The notes: generated by a model from the sequence alone, not told the origin. Positions 9,074 through 18,926 are shown, counted from the stretch's first letter. The stretch: DNA of 64,000 nucleotides from Flavobacterium sp. 11 (GCF_002754315.1 NZ_PEFE01000001.1:2294001-2358000), one strand, 5' to 3'. Numbers and translations are program-made.

Positions 9074-11824
9074 TTGAAAGCAAGAATTACATCAATAATC
9101 CTACTCTATTTTATCTCATTCCAACTTTATTCACAGGAATTACTCCCTTTTGTAGAGAATTACAGCAAATCAAATTATCAAGGTGATAATCAGATTTGGA
9201 GTGTTGCACAAGGAAATGATAACGCCATGTATTTTGCCAATAATTATTATTTATTGCGGTATGACGGCGTAAAGTGGGAGAAAAACAGCTTGCCAAACAA
9301 AACAATCATTCGCTCCGTAATGGTTGACGGTGACCGCATTTATACCGGTTCTTATAAAGAATTTGGGTATTGGTTCCGAAAAGAAGGTAAGATGCATTAT
9401 GTTTCTATTTCCAACTCCAATAAAACTAAAGTTTTTGACGACAGTGATAATGAAGAAATTTGGAAGATATTTAAATTCAATAATAAAATCTACTTTCAGT
9501 CTTTTAATGGGCTTTTCCAGTTTGACGGAAAAGTAATTAAAGAAAGTAAATTTGATTTTCTGGTTTCCTATTGCTTTCCGGTTGGTAATGAACTATTGGT
9601 TGCTTCGGTAGAAAAAGGAATTTATAAAATGAAGAATTCCAAGTTTGAAAAGATAGAAGGATGGTCCGTTTTAGAGAATAACGTCATCCATGCTATTGAA
9701 AAACACCAAAACAAAACGTATTTTTTTACTAAAAAAAATGGGGTTTATGTGGAAGAAAATGGTATTCTCAGCACTTGGAAAAGTGCATTAAATGATATCT
9801 TGAAAGCAGCAAATATCAACGTTGCCAAGTTCATTAAAAACAATAAATTAATCATAGGAACGGCTAATAAAGGGGTTTATATTTTTGATTTGAATTCTGG
9901 CTCGTATAAAAACATCAATCGAAATAATGTATTGATGAACAATTCCATTTTGAGTATCGGCCTGGACAAAGAAAATGATTTGTGGCTGGGCTTAGACAAC
10001 GGAATTGCTCATATCGAGGTTAATTCCCCTATTTCTATTTTTTATGATAATTCAGGGATTTTAGGTTCCGTTTATTCCGTGGCAAGTACTCCAAAAGGCT
10101 ATTTGATGGCTTCCAATCATGGTGTTTTTAAATATGAAGACAAAGTGCTATCGTTAATTCCTAATACGCAAGGGCAAGCTTGGAACATCAGTAAAATAAA
10201 TAATAAATACCTCATAGGTCATAACGAAGGCACTTTTATATACGAGAATGGGTTGTTTTCTAAATTAAGTACTATAAACGGAGGTTGGAATTTAGTCAAA
10301 AGCAGCATTAATAATTCCTATTTACAAGCAACATACAGCGGTGTAATCATTTATAATGACAGTAATGATTTGAATCAAAAGATAGTTATAAAAGGAATAT
10401 TGAAACCTATCAAATATGTTGCGCAAAACCGAAAAAATGAAATATGGGCAGCCGATAACAATAGAGGTTTGTATCGAATTCTGTATAATGATGCATACGA
10501 AACAACTAACATCAAGAATGTCACCCAGCACAGCAAAATAAGCAATGATTTTGGAGTGAAAATATTTGAGTTCAGAAATGAAATTTTGTTTTTAATCAAT
10601 AAATCGTGGTACACCTATAATTCAATTACCAATCAATTAGAAGAAAATGAATTGTTTAATACTAATTTTAAAAATGTATCAAACATCGTTTCTATTGATG
10701 AAAATCACTTTCTGATACTGCAAGAAGGGCTTTTATATCATATTTATGCGCATGACAATAAATTCATCCGCACTATTATTCAAGAGAAATATTACAAGGG
10801 AAAAATCATTAATGACAATGTAAAAGTTTTCAAAAACAAAGATAATTACCTGTTGAATCTGGATGATGGTTTTATCTCGTTGCAATTAAAATATGCAAAC
10901 AAGAAAGCATCAAATATAAGTGTTGAAGCCTTTGTAAATGATGATTTGGTTAAAAATAACTCAAAGATTCCATACAATTCGGAGCTTCGCATACATGTAA
11001 TATCAGGTGTTTTTGGAGCAACAAGACCTAATTTATTTTATAAAATAAATGGTGCCAAAGAATTTATTCCTGTAAATGAAGGTTTGATTGTTTTGAATAA
11101 TTTAAATAGCGGTTCCAATGAGATTACGGTTTACCTTCACGACGGATTGAATTATGATAAAATTTCCAACTTTCAATTTATTGTGGCTAAACCATGGTAT
11201 TTTTCTATTTGGATGATTTTATTATATCTGATAGTGATTGGAGGCATATTGTATCTGTATTACAAATGGAATAAAATGCGATACATTCAGAAACTGGAGT
11301 TGCGTGATGAAGAATTAAAACATCAAAAGAAAATTCTGGAGATGGAATTAAAGGCCGAAAACGAATTGAATATTCAAGAATATGAAAAACATATTCTAGA
11401 ACTGGAATTGCAATCGAAGTCTTCAGAGGTTGCTGGAAAATCACTTTCGATTGCGAAACAAAGTGAAATGATTGAGAATATTCAAAGTATTCTGGATTCA
11501 GATATGGATTTTAATAAACTAAAAAGTGAAATCAAAAAAGCCATAAAAATCAATGCTGTTAACAAACATGAATGGGAAACGTTTGAAACAAATTTGAATC
11601 AAATTCACAATGAATTTATAATTAACCTTTCAAAAAAATATCCAAACCTAACTTCGAAGGATATTAAGCTCTGTATTTACTTAAAAATGAATCTTTCGTC
11701 CAAGGAAATTGCACCCATGATGAATATTTCTTTTAGAGGTGTAGAACTTCATCGCTACCGCTTAAGAAAGAAATTAAACCTTGTTCAGGACGAAAATCTC
11801 TCTAAATTTTTATTAACTGTATAA
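9074..11824 (+). CDS. Membrane-bound propeller sensor / HTH transcription regulator of the adjacent PUL
   Basis: This is a SusR-like one-protein sensor-regulator. From the TTG at 9074 it has 916 residues: a signal peptide or anchor (KARITSIILLYFISFQLYSQ), a long periplasmic region of beta-propeller repeats (recurrent W/G-rich units such as NDLWLGLDNGIAHI), a Y_Y_Y-type Ig-like domain (about 640-700), one transmembrane helix near 706-730 (WMILLYLIVIGGILYLYY), a charged coiled coil (about 735-800), and a C-terminal LuxR-type helix-turn-helix (LTSKDIKLCIYLKMNLSSKEIAPMM region, about 860-910). There is no histidine kinase or receiver domain, so the signal presumably passes directly from periplasm to DNA-binding domain. 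Start: an in-frame TTG at 9053 overlaps a promoter box, and no ATG precedes residue 50. It directly precedes susC and probably senses the locus's glycan. Confidence 0.85.
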   Translation: MKARITSIILLYFISFQLYSQELLPFVENYSKSNYQGDNQIWSVAQGNDNAMYFANNYYLLRYDGVKWEKNSLPNKTIIRSVMVDGDRIYTGSYKEFGYWFRKEGKMHYVSISNSNKTKVFDDSDNEEIWKIFKFNNKIYFQSFNGLFQFDGKVIKESKFDFLVSYCFPVGNELLVASVEKGIYKMKNSKFEKIEGWSVLENNVIHAIEKHQNKTYFFTKKNGVYVEENGILSTWKSALNDILKAANINVAKFIKNNKLIIGTANKGVYIFDLNSGSYKNINRNNVLMNNSILSIGLDKENDLWLGLDNGIAHIEVNSPISIFYDNSGILGSVYSVASTPKGYLMASNHGVFKYEDKVLSLIPNTQGQAWNISKINNKYLIGHNEGTFIYENGLFSKLSTINGGWNLVKSSINNSYLQATYSGVIIYNDSNDLNQKIVIKGILKPIKYVAQNRKNEIWAADNNRGLYRILYNDAYETTNIKNVTQHSKISNDFGVKIFEFRNEILFLINKSWYTYNSITNQLEENELFNTNFKNVSNIVSIDENHFLILQEGLLYHIYAHDNKFIRTIIQEKYYKGKIINDNVKVFKNKDNYLLNLDDGFISLQLKYANKKASNISVEAFVNDDLVKNNSKIPYNSELRIHVISGVFGATRPNLFYKINGAKEFIPVNEGLIVLNNLNSGSNEITVYLHDGLNYDKISNFQFIVAKPWYFSIWMILLYLIVIGGILYLYYKWNKMRYIQKLELRDEELKHQKKILEMELKAENELNIQEYEKHILELELQSKSSEVAGKSLSIAKQSEMIENIQSILDSDMDFNKLKSEIKKAIKINAVNKHEWETFETNLNQIHNEFIINLSKKYPNLTSKDIKLCIYLKMNLSSKEIAPMMNISFRGVELHRYRLRKKLNLVQDENLSKFLLTV

Positions 11825-11892
11825 ATAAGCTTTATTTTTTATAGATAATATATTATTTCAGTGTATTTATTACGGAATTACAACACATCATT

Positions 11893-11997
11893 ACTACATC
11901 ATATAGATGTAGTGTAGTATCTCATAACCGCTCTTATAGGCAGTAATACATAGATTTATGATCTTGTTTTGCTGTTTTGATGTATTCGTGTAGTATC
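11893..11997. promoter_or_regulatory. Operator-like inverted and direct repeats upstream of susC
   Basis: ACTACATC (11893-11900) and GATGTAGT (11906-11913) form a perfect 8-bp inverted repeat with a 5-base spacer. Its right part continues as GATGTAGTGTAGTATC. A related block, GATGTATTCGTGTAGTATC, recurs at 11979-11997, sharing GTGTAGTATC exactly. The two GTGTAGTATC copies are 76 bases apart, near seven helical turns. The position between the regulator gene and susC suggests binding sites for that regulator (inference). Confidence 0.5.
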
Positions 11998-12002
11998 GCC
12001 GT

Positions 12003-12036
12003 TTTGCTTACTATAACGTTGTAATTATTTACTTTG
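12003..12036 (+). promoter_or_regulatory. Probable susC promoter
   Basis: TTTG at 12003-12006 and TTACTTTG at 12029-12036 (one mismatch to TAnnTTTG) are spaced 22 bases apart. Transcription would begin near 12043, ahead of the ATG at 12067, and the operator-like repeats lie immediately upstream. Confidence 0.45.
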
Positions 12037-12066
12037 GCTCCACTAACTTTAACAAATCATTATTAT

Positions 12067-15000
12067 ATGAGAAATATTATTTTTAGCTTTTTAGCACTCA
12101 TTTTACTACCGGCATACATGTCTGGACAAGTAATTAAGGGAAAAGTATTAGATAAGGATGGAATTGGGATTCCTGGAGCCATGATAGTTGCGGCTGATTC
12201 TAAAACTTCAACTGATACCGATTTTGACGGTAATTTTAATATCAATGCCAAAGTAGGTGAGGTATTAAAAATTAGCATGGTAGGTTTTGATGCATTATCA
12301 GTTCCTGCAACAGCTGCACCCATGAGCATACAATTGCAAGAATCCAAAGACACTGAATTAAAAGAAGTGGTTATCATTGGGTATGGAACCAGAAAAAAAA
12401 TTGATAATACTACGGCAATTACTTCATTAAAAGCAGAGGAAATATCTAAAACTAAAGTATTGAATGCTTCGCAAGCCATACAAGGTAAAGCGGCGGGTGT
12501 TCAGGTAATTTCGTCAGACTTACCAGGAAGTACTCCTTCAGTAATTATTAGAGGTTTGGGTACCGCTTTAGGTGGACGAACTCCTTTATATATTGTAGAT
12601 GGTATGCCTACGGAGAATATCAATAACGTTAATACGAATGATATTACTTCGTACGAAATTTTGAAAGATGCATCTGCATTAGCAATTTATGGAACCAGAG
12701 CTGCCAATGGTGTAATCATTATTACAACTAAAAAAGGTAAAGGAGACAAAGTTTCTGTAGAATTTGAAAGTTTTGCAGGTTTTAGAGCGCCTTTGAAAAA
12801 AGTAAAAATGGCAGGAAGTAATAAGTACTCACATTATTCGAATTCTGCTTTACAAACCACAACTTTTTCACAGGATCAACCTGTTAACACAGATTGGTTT
12901 GATGCCATTACCAGAACAGGTTCATATACTCAAAATAACGTTTCAGTTTCTGGAGCATCGGAGAATATTAAATACTTCTTCAGTTTAGGAAATTATCAAG
13001 AGAAAGCAATTCTTAACGGATTGGATTACAGTCGTACTACTTTTAGAAGCAATAACGAATTCAAAATTTCTAAAAAACTGACTTTAAATCAAAATTTCAG
13101 TTTTGGTTCAGCAAATTCAACACCAAAACCATTAAGTGCTTTTACAAACGCTTACAAACAATCTCCAATTGTTCCAGTTCGTTTTTCAAATGGACAATAC
13201 GGCGTTTCTTACGTTGGGGCTGACGGTTTTGCTGGCACTTCAGGTTCTTCATTTAACAATGTTGGAAATCCTGTAGCACAATTGGATTATTTTGATGAAG
13301 AGCAAAGGAGCATAACGCTACAAGGTGGTTTGAAATTAGATTATGATATTTTAAAATCATTAAAATTCACGTCACAATTTAACGGGGAATATTATTCTTG
13401 GAAAAATTACAATTTCGAAGACACTAAAACAATTTGGCAGTCAAACAATAATCCGGGGCAGTTAAGCAGTATTATTTATCCAGCGGATAAAAATATTAAT
13501 TTATTGACAAAAGGCAGAAATCAATATTTCAATTGGAACCTATCTAATTACCTGACTTACAATAAAGTTTTTGCTGATATTCATGATATTGAATTAACAG
13601 CAGGTATCGAAACTTCAGTTAGAGGAGCCAGAGAACAATTGACTGTTGCCAGAAAAAATGTAAATGCAGATTCAAATTACTGGTCATTAGCAGGTGTTGA
13701 TTATGTAGGAACGGTTGTTAATTACAGAGATGAGGTTTTTAATGAAAATAAAATAGCTTCTTATTTTGGTCGTTTCCAATACAAATTAATGGACCGATAC
13801 TTATTTACAGGTACAATCAGACGTGATGGTTCATCAAATTTTGGTAAAGATTATCGTTGGGGAACTTTTCCGGCCTTTGGTTTAGGATGGGTTATCACCA
13901 AAGAAGAGTTTATGGCTAACGCAAAAGGAATAGACTTATTGAAATTAAGAGGAGGCTGGGGTAAATTAGGAAACCAAAATGTTCCTCTTAATAACCAAGC
14001 ATATAGTTCTGGTCTTACGTATTATTTAGGAGGTTCTATATTGAATGAAGGAACTACAATCAATTCTCAAGTAGATCCAAGTTTATCATGGGAAATTACC
14101 GAGGAAACGTCTGCAGGTTTAGATTTTGAATTATTGAACAACAGATTGAAAGGATCATTTGATGTGTATGATAAAACAACAACAAATGTTATTTTAAACA
14201 CAAGACCTTACATAACTTCAGGTATAAGTAATTCTTCACCGGCACATGTTGGAGAAGTGTCTAATAAAGGATATGAGATTGCTTTGCGTTGGGACGATAA
14301 ATTAACCGATAATTTAAGTTACTGGGTTGGGGGGAATTTCTCTAACAACAAAAATGAATTGACAGGTTTGAAAGATGCTACGCTTGCGCCAATTACAGGT
14401 GGAGATTTAGGAAATGGACAATGGACAAAATTATTAGATAATACTTCTGTTGGGAAACCATTAGGTAGTTTCTATATGTATGAGTATGCTGGTTTTGATG
14501 CTACAAATGGGAAAATGTTGTACTATACTGCAACAGGAGCCAAAGTGACTCAAGATGCTTTAGATGCGAATGCTGATAAAAAATACGTTGGTTCTATTTT
14601 ACCAAATTCAACGTATGGTGTTACTTTAGGAATAAACTATAAAAACTTTGATTTCTCCGTGGACGGATACGGTACTTCTGGTGCTAAAGTGTACAATGGT
14701 AAAAAAGCACAACGTTTTACAGGAGAAAATATTGAAGATTCATTAGCAACAGATTTTTGGACAGTAAACAATACAACTGCTTCAAAACCTGGTCCGTTTA
14801 ACCAAGTTCCTGTAGCATCTACTTACTATTTAGAATCTGGGGATTTCTTTAGAATCAACAATATTACTTTAGGATATAAAATTCCTTTGAAAGGAGAATT
14901 TTTAAATTCTTGCAGAATATATGTAAATGCTATAAATCCATTTATCACTCAAAAATTCTCAGGTTTCTCTCCGGAACTAAATGGTAATGGAGATCCTTAT

Positions 15001-15075
15001 GGAACACAAGGTATTGAGTTGGATGCATACCCAACATTAAGATCAGTTGTTATTGGTGCTAATTTAAAATTTTAA
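12067..15075 (+). CDS. SusC/RagA family TonB-linked outer membrane glycan importer
   Basis: SusC-type proteins form the outer-membrane barrel that imports oligosaccharides using TonB energy, with SusD as the lid. From the ATG at 12067 the protein has 1002 residues: signal peptide 1-21 (ending MSGQ), a carboxypeptidase-regulatory-like domain (about 22-100, IKGKVLDKDGIGIPGA), a TonB-box region (ELKEVVIIGYGTR near 108), the plug (PLYIVDGMP, then EILKDASALAIYG and ANGVIIITTKKG), and the 22-strand barrel ending in an aromatic-type NLKF. An upstream in-frame TTG at 12034 overlaps the promoter and is rejected. susD follows after 4 bases. Length is typical for the family. Confidence 0.95.
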   Translation: MRNIIFSFLALILLPAYMSGQVIKGKVLDKDGIGIPGAMIVAADSKTSTDTDFDGNFNINAKVGEVLKISMVGFDALSVPATAAPMSIQLQESKDTELKEVVIIGYGTRKKIDNTTAITSLKAEEISKTKVLNASQAIQGKAAGVQVISSDLPGSTPSVIIRGLGTALGGRTPLYIVDGMPTENINNVNTNDITSYEILKDASALAIYGTRAANGVIIITTKKGKGDKVSVEFESFAGFRAPLKKVKMAGSNKYSHYSNSALQTTTFSQDQPVNTDWFDAITRTGSYTQNNVSVSGASENIKYFFSLGNYQEKAILNGLDYSRTTFRSNNEFKISKKLTLNQNFSFGSANSTPKPLSAFTNAYKQSPIVPVRFSNGQYGVSYVGADGFAGTSGSSFNNVGNPVAQLDYFDEEQRSITLQGGLKLDYDILKSLKFTSQFNGEYYSWKNYNFEDTKTIWQSNNNPGQLSSIIYPADKNINLLTKGRNQYFNWNLSNYLTYNKVFADIHDIELTAGIETSVRGAREQLTVARKNVNADSNYWSLAGVDYVGTVVNYRDEVFNENKIASYFGRFQYKLMDRYLFTGTIRRDGSSNFGKDYRWGTFPAFGLGWVITKEEFMANAKGIDLLKLRGGWGKLGNQNVPLNNQAYSSGLTYYLGGSILNEGTTINSQVDPSLSWEITEETSAGLDFELLNNRLKGSFDVYDKTTTNVILNTRPYITSGISNSSPAHVGEVSNKGYEIALRWDDKLTDNLSYWVGGNFSNNKNELTGLKDATLAPITGGDLGNGQWTKLLDNTSVGKPLGSFYMYEYAGFDATNGKMLYYTATGAKVTQDALDANADKKYVGSILPNSTYGVTLGINYKNFDFSVDGYGTSGAKVYNGKKAQRFTGENIEDSLATDFWTVNNTTASKPGPFNQVPVASTYYLESGDFFRINNITLGYKIPLKGEFLNSCRIYVNAINPFITQKFSGFSPELNGNGDPYGTQGIELDAYPTLRSVVIGANLKF

Positions 15076-15079
15076 TACA

Positions 15080-16534
15080 ATGAAAAAGATATATATATCA
15101 ATTTTTGCGCTATCCGCATACTTTTTCTCGGGATGTTCAAACGACTATTTAGATGTGGATCAAACAGAATCTATTTCTACAAAAGACATTGAATTATTCA
15201 ATAATGATGCAGGAGCAGCCACTTTTGTAACAGCAATCTACAGTAAGTTTTTAGATTGGAACATGACTTCATTTTCTTGGATTGGGTTGTCAAGTATTGC
15301 TTCTGATGATGCTGACAAAGGATCGTCTCCAGGAGATACAGGTTCCGATAAAGATTTAATGGATGCCTTAACCTATAACGCTTCAACGCCATCTACAAGT
15401 GAGATTTTTGCAGCTAATTACGAAGGAATTAACAGATGCAATCAAGCATTAAGTATTATCCCGCAATTAGATAAAGCAGATCCTGCTTTACGAGCAAGAT
15501 TATTGGGAGAAGCTAAGTTTTTGAGAGCTTTTATGTATTTTACTTTGGTGAAAACCTATGGTGGTGTTCCAATTATCGATCATTTACCAAATCCTTCTTC
15601 AGAAGAAGATAGAGTTATGCAATTAACACGTAAATCAAGTGACGAAGTATATGCTTATATCGAAAGTGATTTGAATGATGCTATTGCGGTATTGCCAAAC
15701 AAATCAGAATATGCGGCTTCTGAAAAAGGAAGAGCTTCAAAAGGAGCTGCCTACGCTTTATTGGCAAAAATAAATTTATACCAAAAGAACTGGCAGAAAG
15801 TAGTGGACAACTGTAACCTGGTTACAGGATATGCTATCGTTTCTGATTATGCTTCTATGTATAAATTGGCAGGAGAGAATGATGCCGAATCTATCTTTGA
15901 AATCCAAGGAACAGGTTCTGTGCCAGCCAAAGGAATTTCAGGATATTCTAATACACAAGGTGCTCGTGGTGCCGGTGGTTGGGGTTGGGGTTTCAACACA
16001 CCATCTCAAAGTTTAGTAAATGCTTATGAAACAGGTGATGTCAGAAAAAATGCAACAATCATTTTTGCAGGAACTACATTATACGATGGTAGAGTAGTAC
16101 CATTGACTGTTGAAAATCCAAGATACAACTATAAAGCGTATTCATCTGCTTTCACAGATGGTTGGGAAACCGATGTGAATATCAAATATTTGAGATATGC
16201 TGAGGTGTTATTAATGAAAGCCGAAGCACTTAATGAATTGAATCAAACTCCTGCTGCGATTCTTTTGTTGAACCAAATCAGAACAAGAGCTGGATTAGGG
16301 AACACAACTGCTGTTTCTCAAGGCGATGTAAAAACTGCAATTTGGAAAGAAAGAAGAGTAGAAATGGCATTTGAGCATGATAGATTCTTTGATTTAGTTC
16401 GTACAGGACAAGCTGTAGCTGCTTTTGCTATTGATGGAAAAACATTTGTTGCAGGCAAACATGAATTGTTTCCATTGCCACAAGCTTTCATTACACAAGC
16501 AGGTGGATTGTCAACACAAAATCCTGGTTATTAA
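15080..16534 (+). CDS. SusD/RagB family glycan-binding lipoprotein
   Basis: This is the surface-exposed lid partner of the preceding SusC. It has 484 residues. A lipoprotein signal ends at the Cys of SGCSNDYLDVDQTES near residue 19. The TPR-like helical core carries the family hallmarks GEAKFLRAFMYFTLVKTYGG, KYLRYAEVLLMKAEALNELN, and ERRVEMAFEHDRFFDLVRTG. A Gly/Trp-rich stretch (RGAGGWGWGFNTPSQSL) may form part of the sugar site. It begins 4 bases after susC and is followed 17 bases later by the LamG lipoprotein gene, indicating one transcript. Confidence 0.95.
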   Translation: MKKIYISIFALSAYFFSGCSNDYLDVDQTESISTKDIELFNNDAGAATFVTAIYSKFLDWNMTSFSWIGLSSIASDDADKGSSPGDTGSDKDLMDALTYNASTPSTSEIFAANYEGINRCNQALSIIPQLDKADPALRARLLGEAKFLRAFMYFTLVKTYGGVPIIDHLPNPSSEEDRVMQLTRKSSDEVYAYIESDLNDAIAVLPNKSEYAASEKGRASKGAAYALLAKINLYQKNWQKVVDNCNLVTGYAIVSDYASMYKLAGENDAESIFEIQGTGSVPAKGISGYSNTQGARGAGGWGWGFNTPSQSLVNAYETGDVRKNATIIFAGTTLYDGRVVPLTVENPRYNYKAYSSAFTDGWETDVNIKYLRYAEVLLMKAEALNELNQTPAAILLLNQIRTRAGLGNTTAVSQGDVKTAIWKERRVEMAFEHDRFFDLVRTGQAVAAFAIDGKTFVAGKHELFPLPQAFITQAGGLSTQNPGY

Positions 16535-16551
16535 TTTAAAAAAACAGTAAA

Positions 16552-17454
16552 ATGAAAAAAAATAAATATATTTTCTTATTTGCTTCTGTTTTAGCTTCAC
16601 CATTTTTTGTGAGCTGTAACGAGGATAGTATAGATAAAGTTAATGCCCCAATTGCTTATGAAGCAATTGGTGGGTATGAAAGTTCAGATGACGTTGCTGC
16701 CGCTAATTTAGTTACTAAATTTAGTTTTGAGAACAGTATTGCAGATTCAAAAAATGGAATAACTGGTGGAGTAGGTACAAATGTAACTTATGGAAACGGA
16801 ATCAAAGGAATGGCTTATAAAGGATCTTCAAGTTCTTTTATTGCTTACAATGCAGTGGCGAGTTCTTTGGTCGATGTAAAAAGCATTACCGTTTCTATGT
16901 GGATCAATACAAATCCACACACAGGAGGAGCACAGTCATTATTTATGTTGCCAAAAACAACTGATTTCTGGGGAAATATTTTCTCATTAATTGAAGGTAC
17001 AGGTCCAGCAACAACAATGTTAGTGAAAAATCACGTTCAAAAAGATGTAATGCCAAGTATTGCATGGTCTGGTCAGTTTATTGAGCATGGAGGCACAAAT
17101 GTTTTAACGAATATGTTTGGAAAATGGAAACATGTTGTGTGGACTTATAGTGGAGCTAGTTCTACTTACAGCATGTACATTGATGGACAAAAGCTTGATT
17201 TACCCGCTTCAATCTCGAAGAGATATGCAAGTGATCCTCTTACCGGAGGTGTTGGTTATGGGGATCTTGCCAATTCGAATGTTTCAAAATTCATTATTGG
17301 AGGATTTCAACAACATTTAGGTACTCCATGGGGTGCTCCGGATGGTTGGATGTTGAATTATACCGGTATGATGGATGAATTCAGAATATACAATGCAGCT
17401 CTTTCTGATAATGAAGTTGTCGCTTTATTTAAATTAGAAAAAGACAACAGATAA
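16552..17454 (+). CDS. LamG/concanavalin-like domain lipoprotein, probable surface glycan-binding protein
   Basis: The protein has 300 residues with a lipoprotein signal (ASPFFVSC, Cys near residue 22). After a short linker, residues about 60-300 form a LamG/ConA-like jelly roll: SFENSIADSKNG at the first strand, SITVSMWIN in the middle, FGKWKHVVWTYS, and the closing MMDEFRIYNAALSDNEVVALF. No glycosidase catalytic motif is visible, so binding rather than cleavage is likely. Its place right after susD matches the third-gene surface glycan-binding proteins of PULs. A terminator follows at 17469. Specificity cannot be read from sequence. Confidence 0.8.
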   Translation: MKKNKYIFLFASVLASPFFVSCNEDSIDKVNAPIAYEAIGGYESSDDVAAANLVTKFSFENSIADSKNGITGGVGTNVTYGNGIKGMAYKGSSSSFIAYNAVASSLVDVKSITVSMWINTNPHTGGAQSLFMLPKTTDFWGNIFSLIEGTGPATTMLVKNHVQKDVMPSIAWSGQFIEHGGTNVLTNMFGKWKHVVWTYSGASSTYSMYIDGQKLDLPASISKRYASDPLTGGVGYGDLANSNVSKFIIGGFQQHLGTPWGAPDGWMLNYTGMMDEFRIYNAALSDNEVVALFKLEKDNR

Positions 17455-17468
17455 AAAGCACTCTTATA

Positions 17469-17499
17469 CACCTAGTTTTCCATAGACTAGGTGTTTTTT
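17469..17499 (+). terminator. Terminator inside the PUL, after the LamG gene
   Basis: CACCTAGT (17469-17476) and ACTAGGTG (17486-17493) form a perfect stem followed by TTTTTT. It separates the binding and uptake genes from the downstream enzyme genes and probably attenuates read-through. Confidence 0.8.
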
Positions 17500-17527
17500 G
17501 AATTATTAATACTTTTATTTTATAAAA

Positions 17528-18913
17528 ATGAAAAAGTACTTATACGGACTAATTTTTTTAAATCTTTTTATTTCTTGTTCCTCATCATCTCCTGAAGGAA
17601 AAGGTGGCGGAACTCCATTGCCAACGAGTCCGACAGTGCCCACAGTTCCTTTAACTGATACGGAAGCGATGGATCAAGTCCAAAAAGATGCTATCAAATA
17701 TTTTTGGGAATATGCCGAAACCAATTCAAAATTGGCACGGGAACGTTACCTTACTGAAGATCCCAGTTTTGAAGCTAATATTATTACAACTGGAGGTTCA
17801 GGATTTGGTTTAATGACACTTATTGTAGGTGTGGAACGAGGTTTTGTACCAAGAGCCGAAGCCGTTTCCCGACTTACAACAGCAATGACTTTTTTGGAAA
17901 ATGCGGAACGTTTTCATGGTGCATGGCCGCATTGGATAAACGGAACAACAGGAAAAGTAATCCCTTTTGGAACAAAAGATAATGGTGGGGATATTGTTGA
18001 AACTTCTTTTTTATGCCAAGGATTGTTAACCGTTAGAGAATATTTTAAAAACGGAAATACCGCAGAAAAAGTGCTTGCTGCCAAAGCAGATAATTTGTGG
18101 AAAGGTGTAGAGTGGGATTGGTACACAAAAGGTGAAAATGCCATGTATTGGCACTGGTCTCCTAATTATGGTTGGGAAATGAATTTCAAATTAGAAGGTT
18201 ACAACGAATGTTTGATTACTTATGTTATGGGTGCAGCTTCTCCAACACATCCAATTCCAGCAGCAGCGTATCATCAAGCTTGGGCTCGTAACGGTGCAAT
18301 TGCAAACGGAAGTTCTCAATATGGAATACCGGTAATTTTTAATTATAACGGGGCTACAGGAAATGTTGGGCCTTTGTTTTGGGCACAATATTCTTATTTG
18401 GGAATGGATCCTCGAGGACTAACGGATGCGTATGCAAATTATTGGACAGTGACACAGAACCATTCTAAAATCATCAATCAATATTGTATTGCTAATCCAA
18501 AACAATGGGCGGGTTATTCCGATAAATGTTGGGGATTAACAGCTAGTTACACCAGAAATCCCGATGGTTCTACAGGATATACGGCACATCAACCGTTGAA
18601 TGATACGGGAGTAATTTCGCCTACGGCAGCTTTATCTTCATTCCCCTTTACACCAGCGGAAAGCATGAAATTTTTGCATTATTTGTATGATGAAAAAAAG
18701 AGCTCTTTAGTTGGGGTTGCAGGGCCTTATGATGCCTTTTCGCCTCATTATAATTGGGTGACTCCACGTTATTTAGCCATTGATCAAGGTACAATTGTTC
18801 CCATGATTGAAAATCATCGTACGGGATTGATTTGGAAATTATTTATGCAGGCACCTGAGGTAAAAGTGGGTTTGAAAACATTAGGTTTTTCGTCCACTCA
18901 ATATGGATTTTAA
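17528..18913 (+). CDS. PF10091 (GH144-type) glucanase lipoprotein
   Basis: The 461-residue protein carries a lipoprotein signal (FISCSSSSPEGKGGG; Cys near 17) and a Pro/Thr linker, then a single (alpha/alpha)6-like domain of the family once called glycoamylase (PF10091). Recognisable stretches are KYFWEYAETNSKLARERYL, GSGFGLMTLIVGVERGFV, FHGAWPHWINGTTGK, GGDIVETSFLCQGLL (acidic Asp and Glu near 154-157), WSPNYGWEMNFKLEGYNECL, and APYDAFSPHYNWVTPRYLAIDQGT-like closing segments. Established knowledge: characterised members include endo-beta-1,2-glucanases of GH144 from Bacteroidota. It probably cuts beta-glucan at the cell surface; the linkage is inferred, not shown. The gene lies between the binding genes and the GH3 gene. 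Confidence 0.8.
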   Translation: MKKYLYGLIFLNLFISCSSSSPEGKGGGTPLPTSPTVPTVPLTDTEAMDQVQKDAIKYFWEYAETNSKLARERYLTEDPSFEANIITTGGSGFGLMTLIVGVERGFVPRAEAVSRLTTAMTFLENAERFHGAWPHWINGTTGKVIPFGTKDNGGDIVETSFLCQGLLTVREYFKNGNTAEKVLAAKADNLWKGVEWDWYTKGENAMYWHWSPNYGWEMNFKLEGYNECLITYVMGAASPTHPIPAAAYHQAWARNGAIANGSSQYGIPVIFNYNGATGNVGPLFWAQYSYLGMDPRGLTDAYANYWTVTQNHSKIINQYCIANPKQWAGYSDKCWGLTASYTRNPDGSTGYTAHQPLNDTGVISPTAALSSFPFTPAESMKFLHYLYDEKKSSLVGVAGPYDAFSPHYNWVTPRYLAIDQGTIVPMIENHRTGLIWKLFMQAPEVKVGLKTLGFSSTQYGF

Positions 18914-18926
18914 AATAAACTTTTAG

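Noticed and set aside
8980..9186. Frame MTNSKKASVSRGFF after ackA
   Set aside because: Its first codons are the ackA terminator hairpin and the rest overlaps the regulator gene in another frame.
12063..12479. 138-codon reverse frame at the susC start
   Set aside because: It covers the susC signal peptide and CarboxypepD-like domain on the opposite strand; the forward gene explains the conservation.
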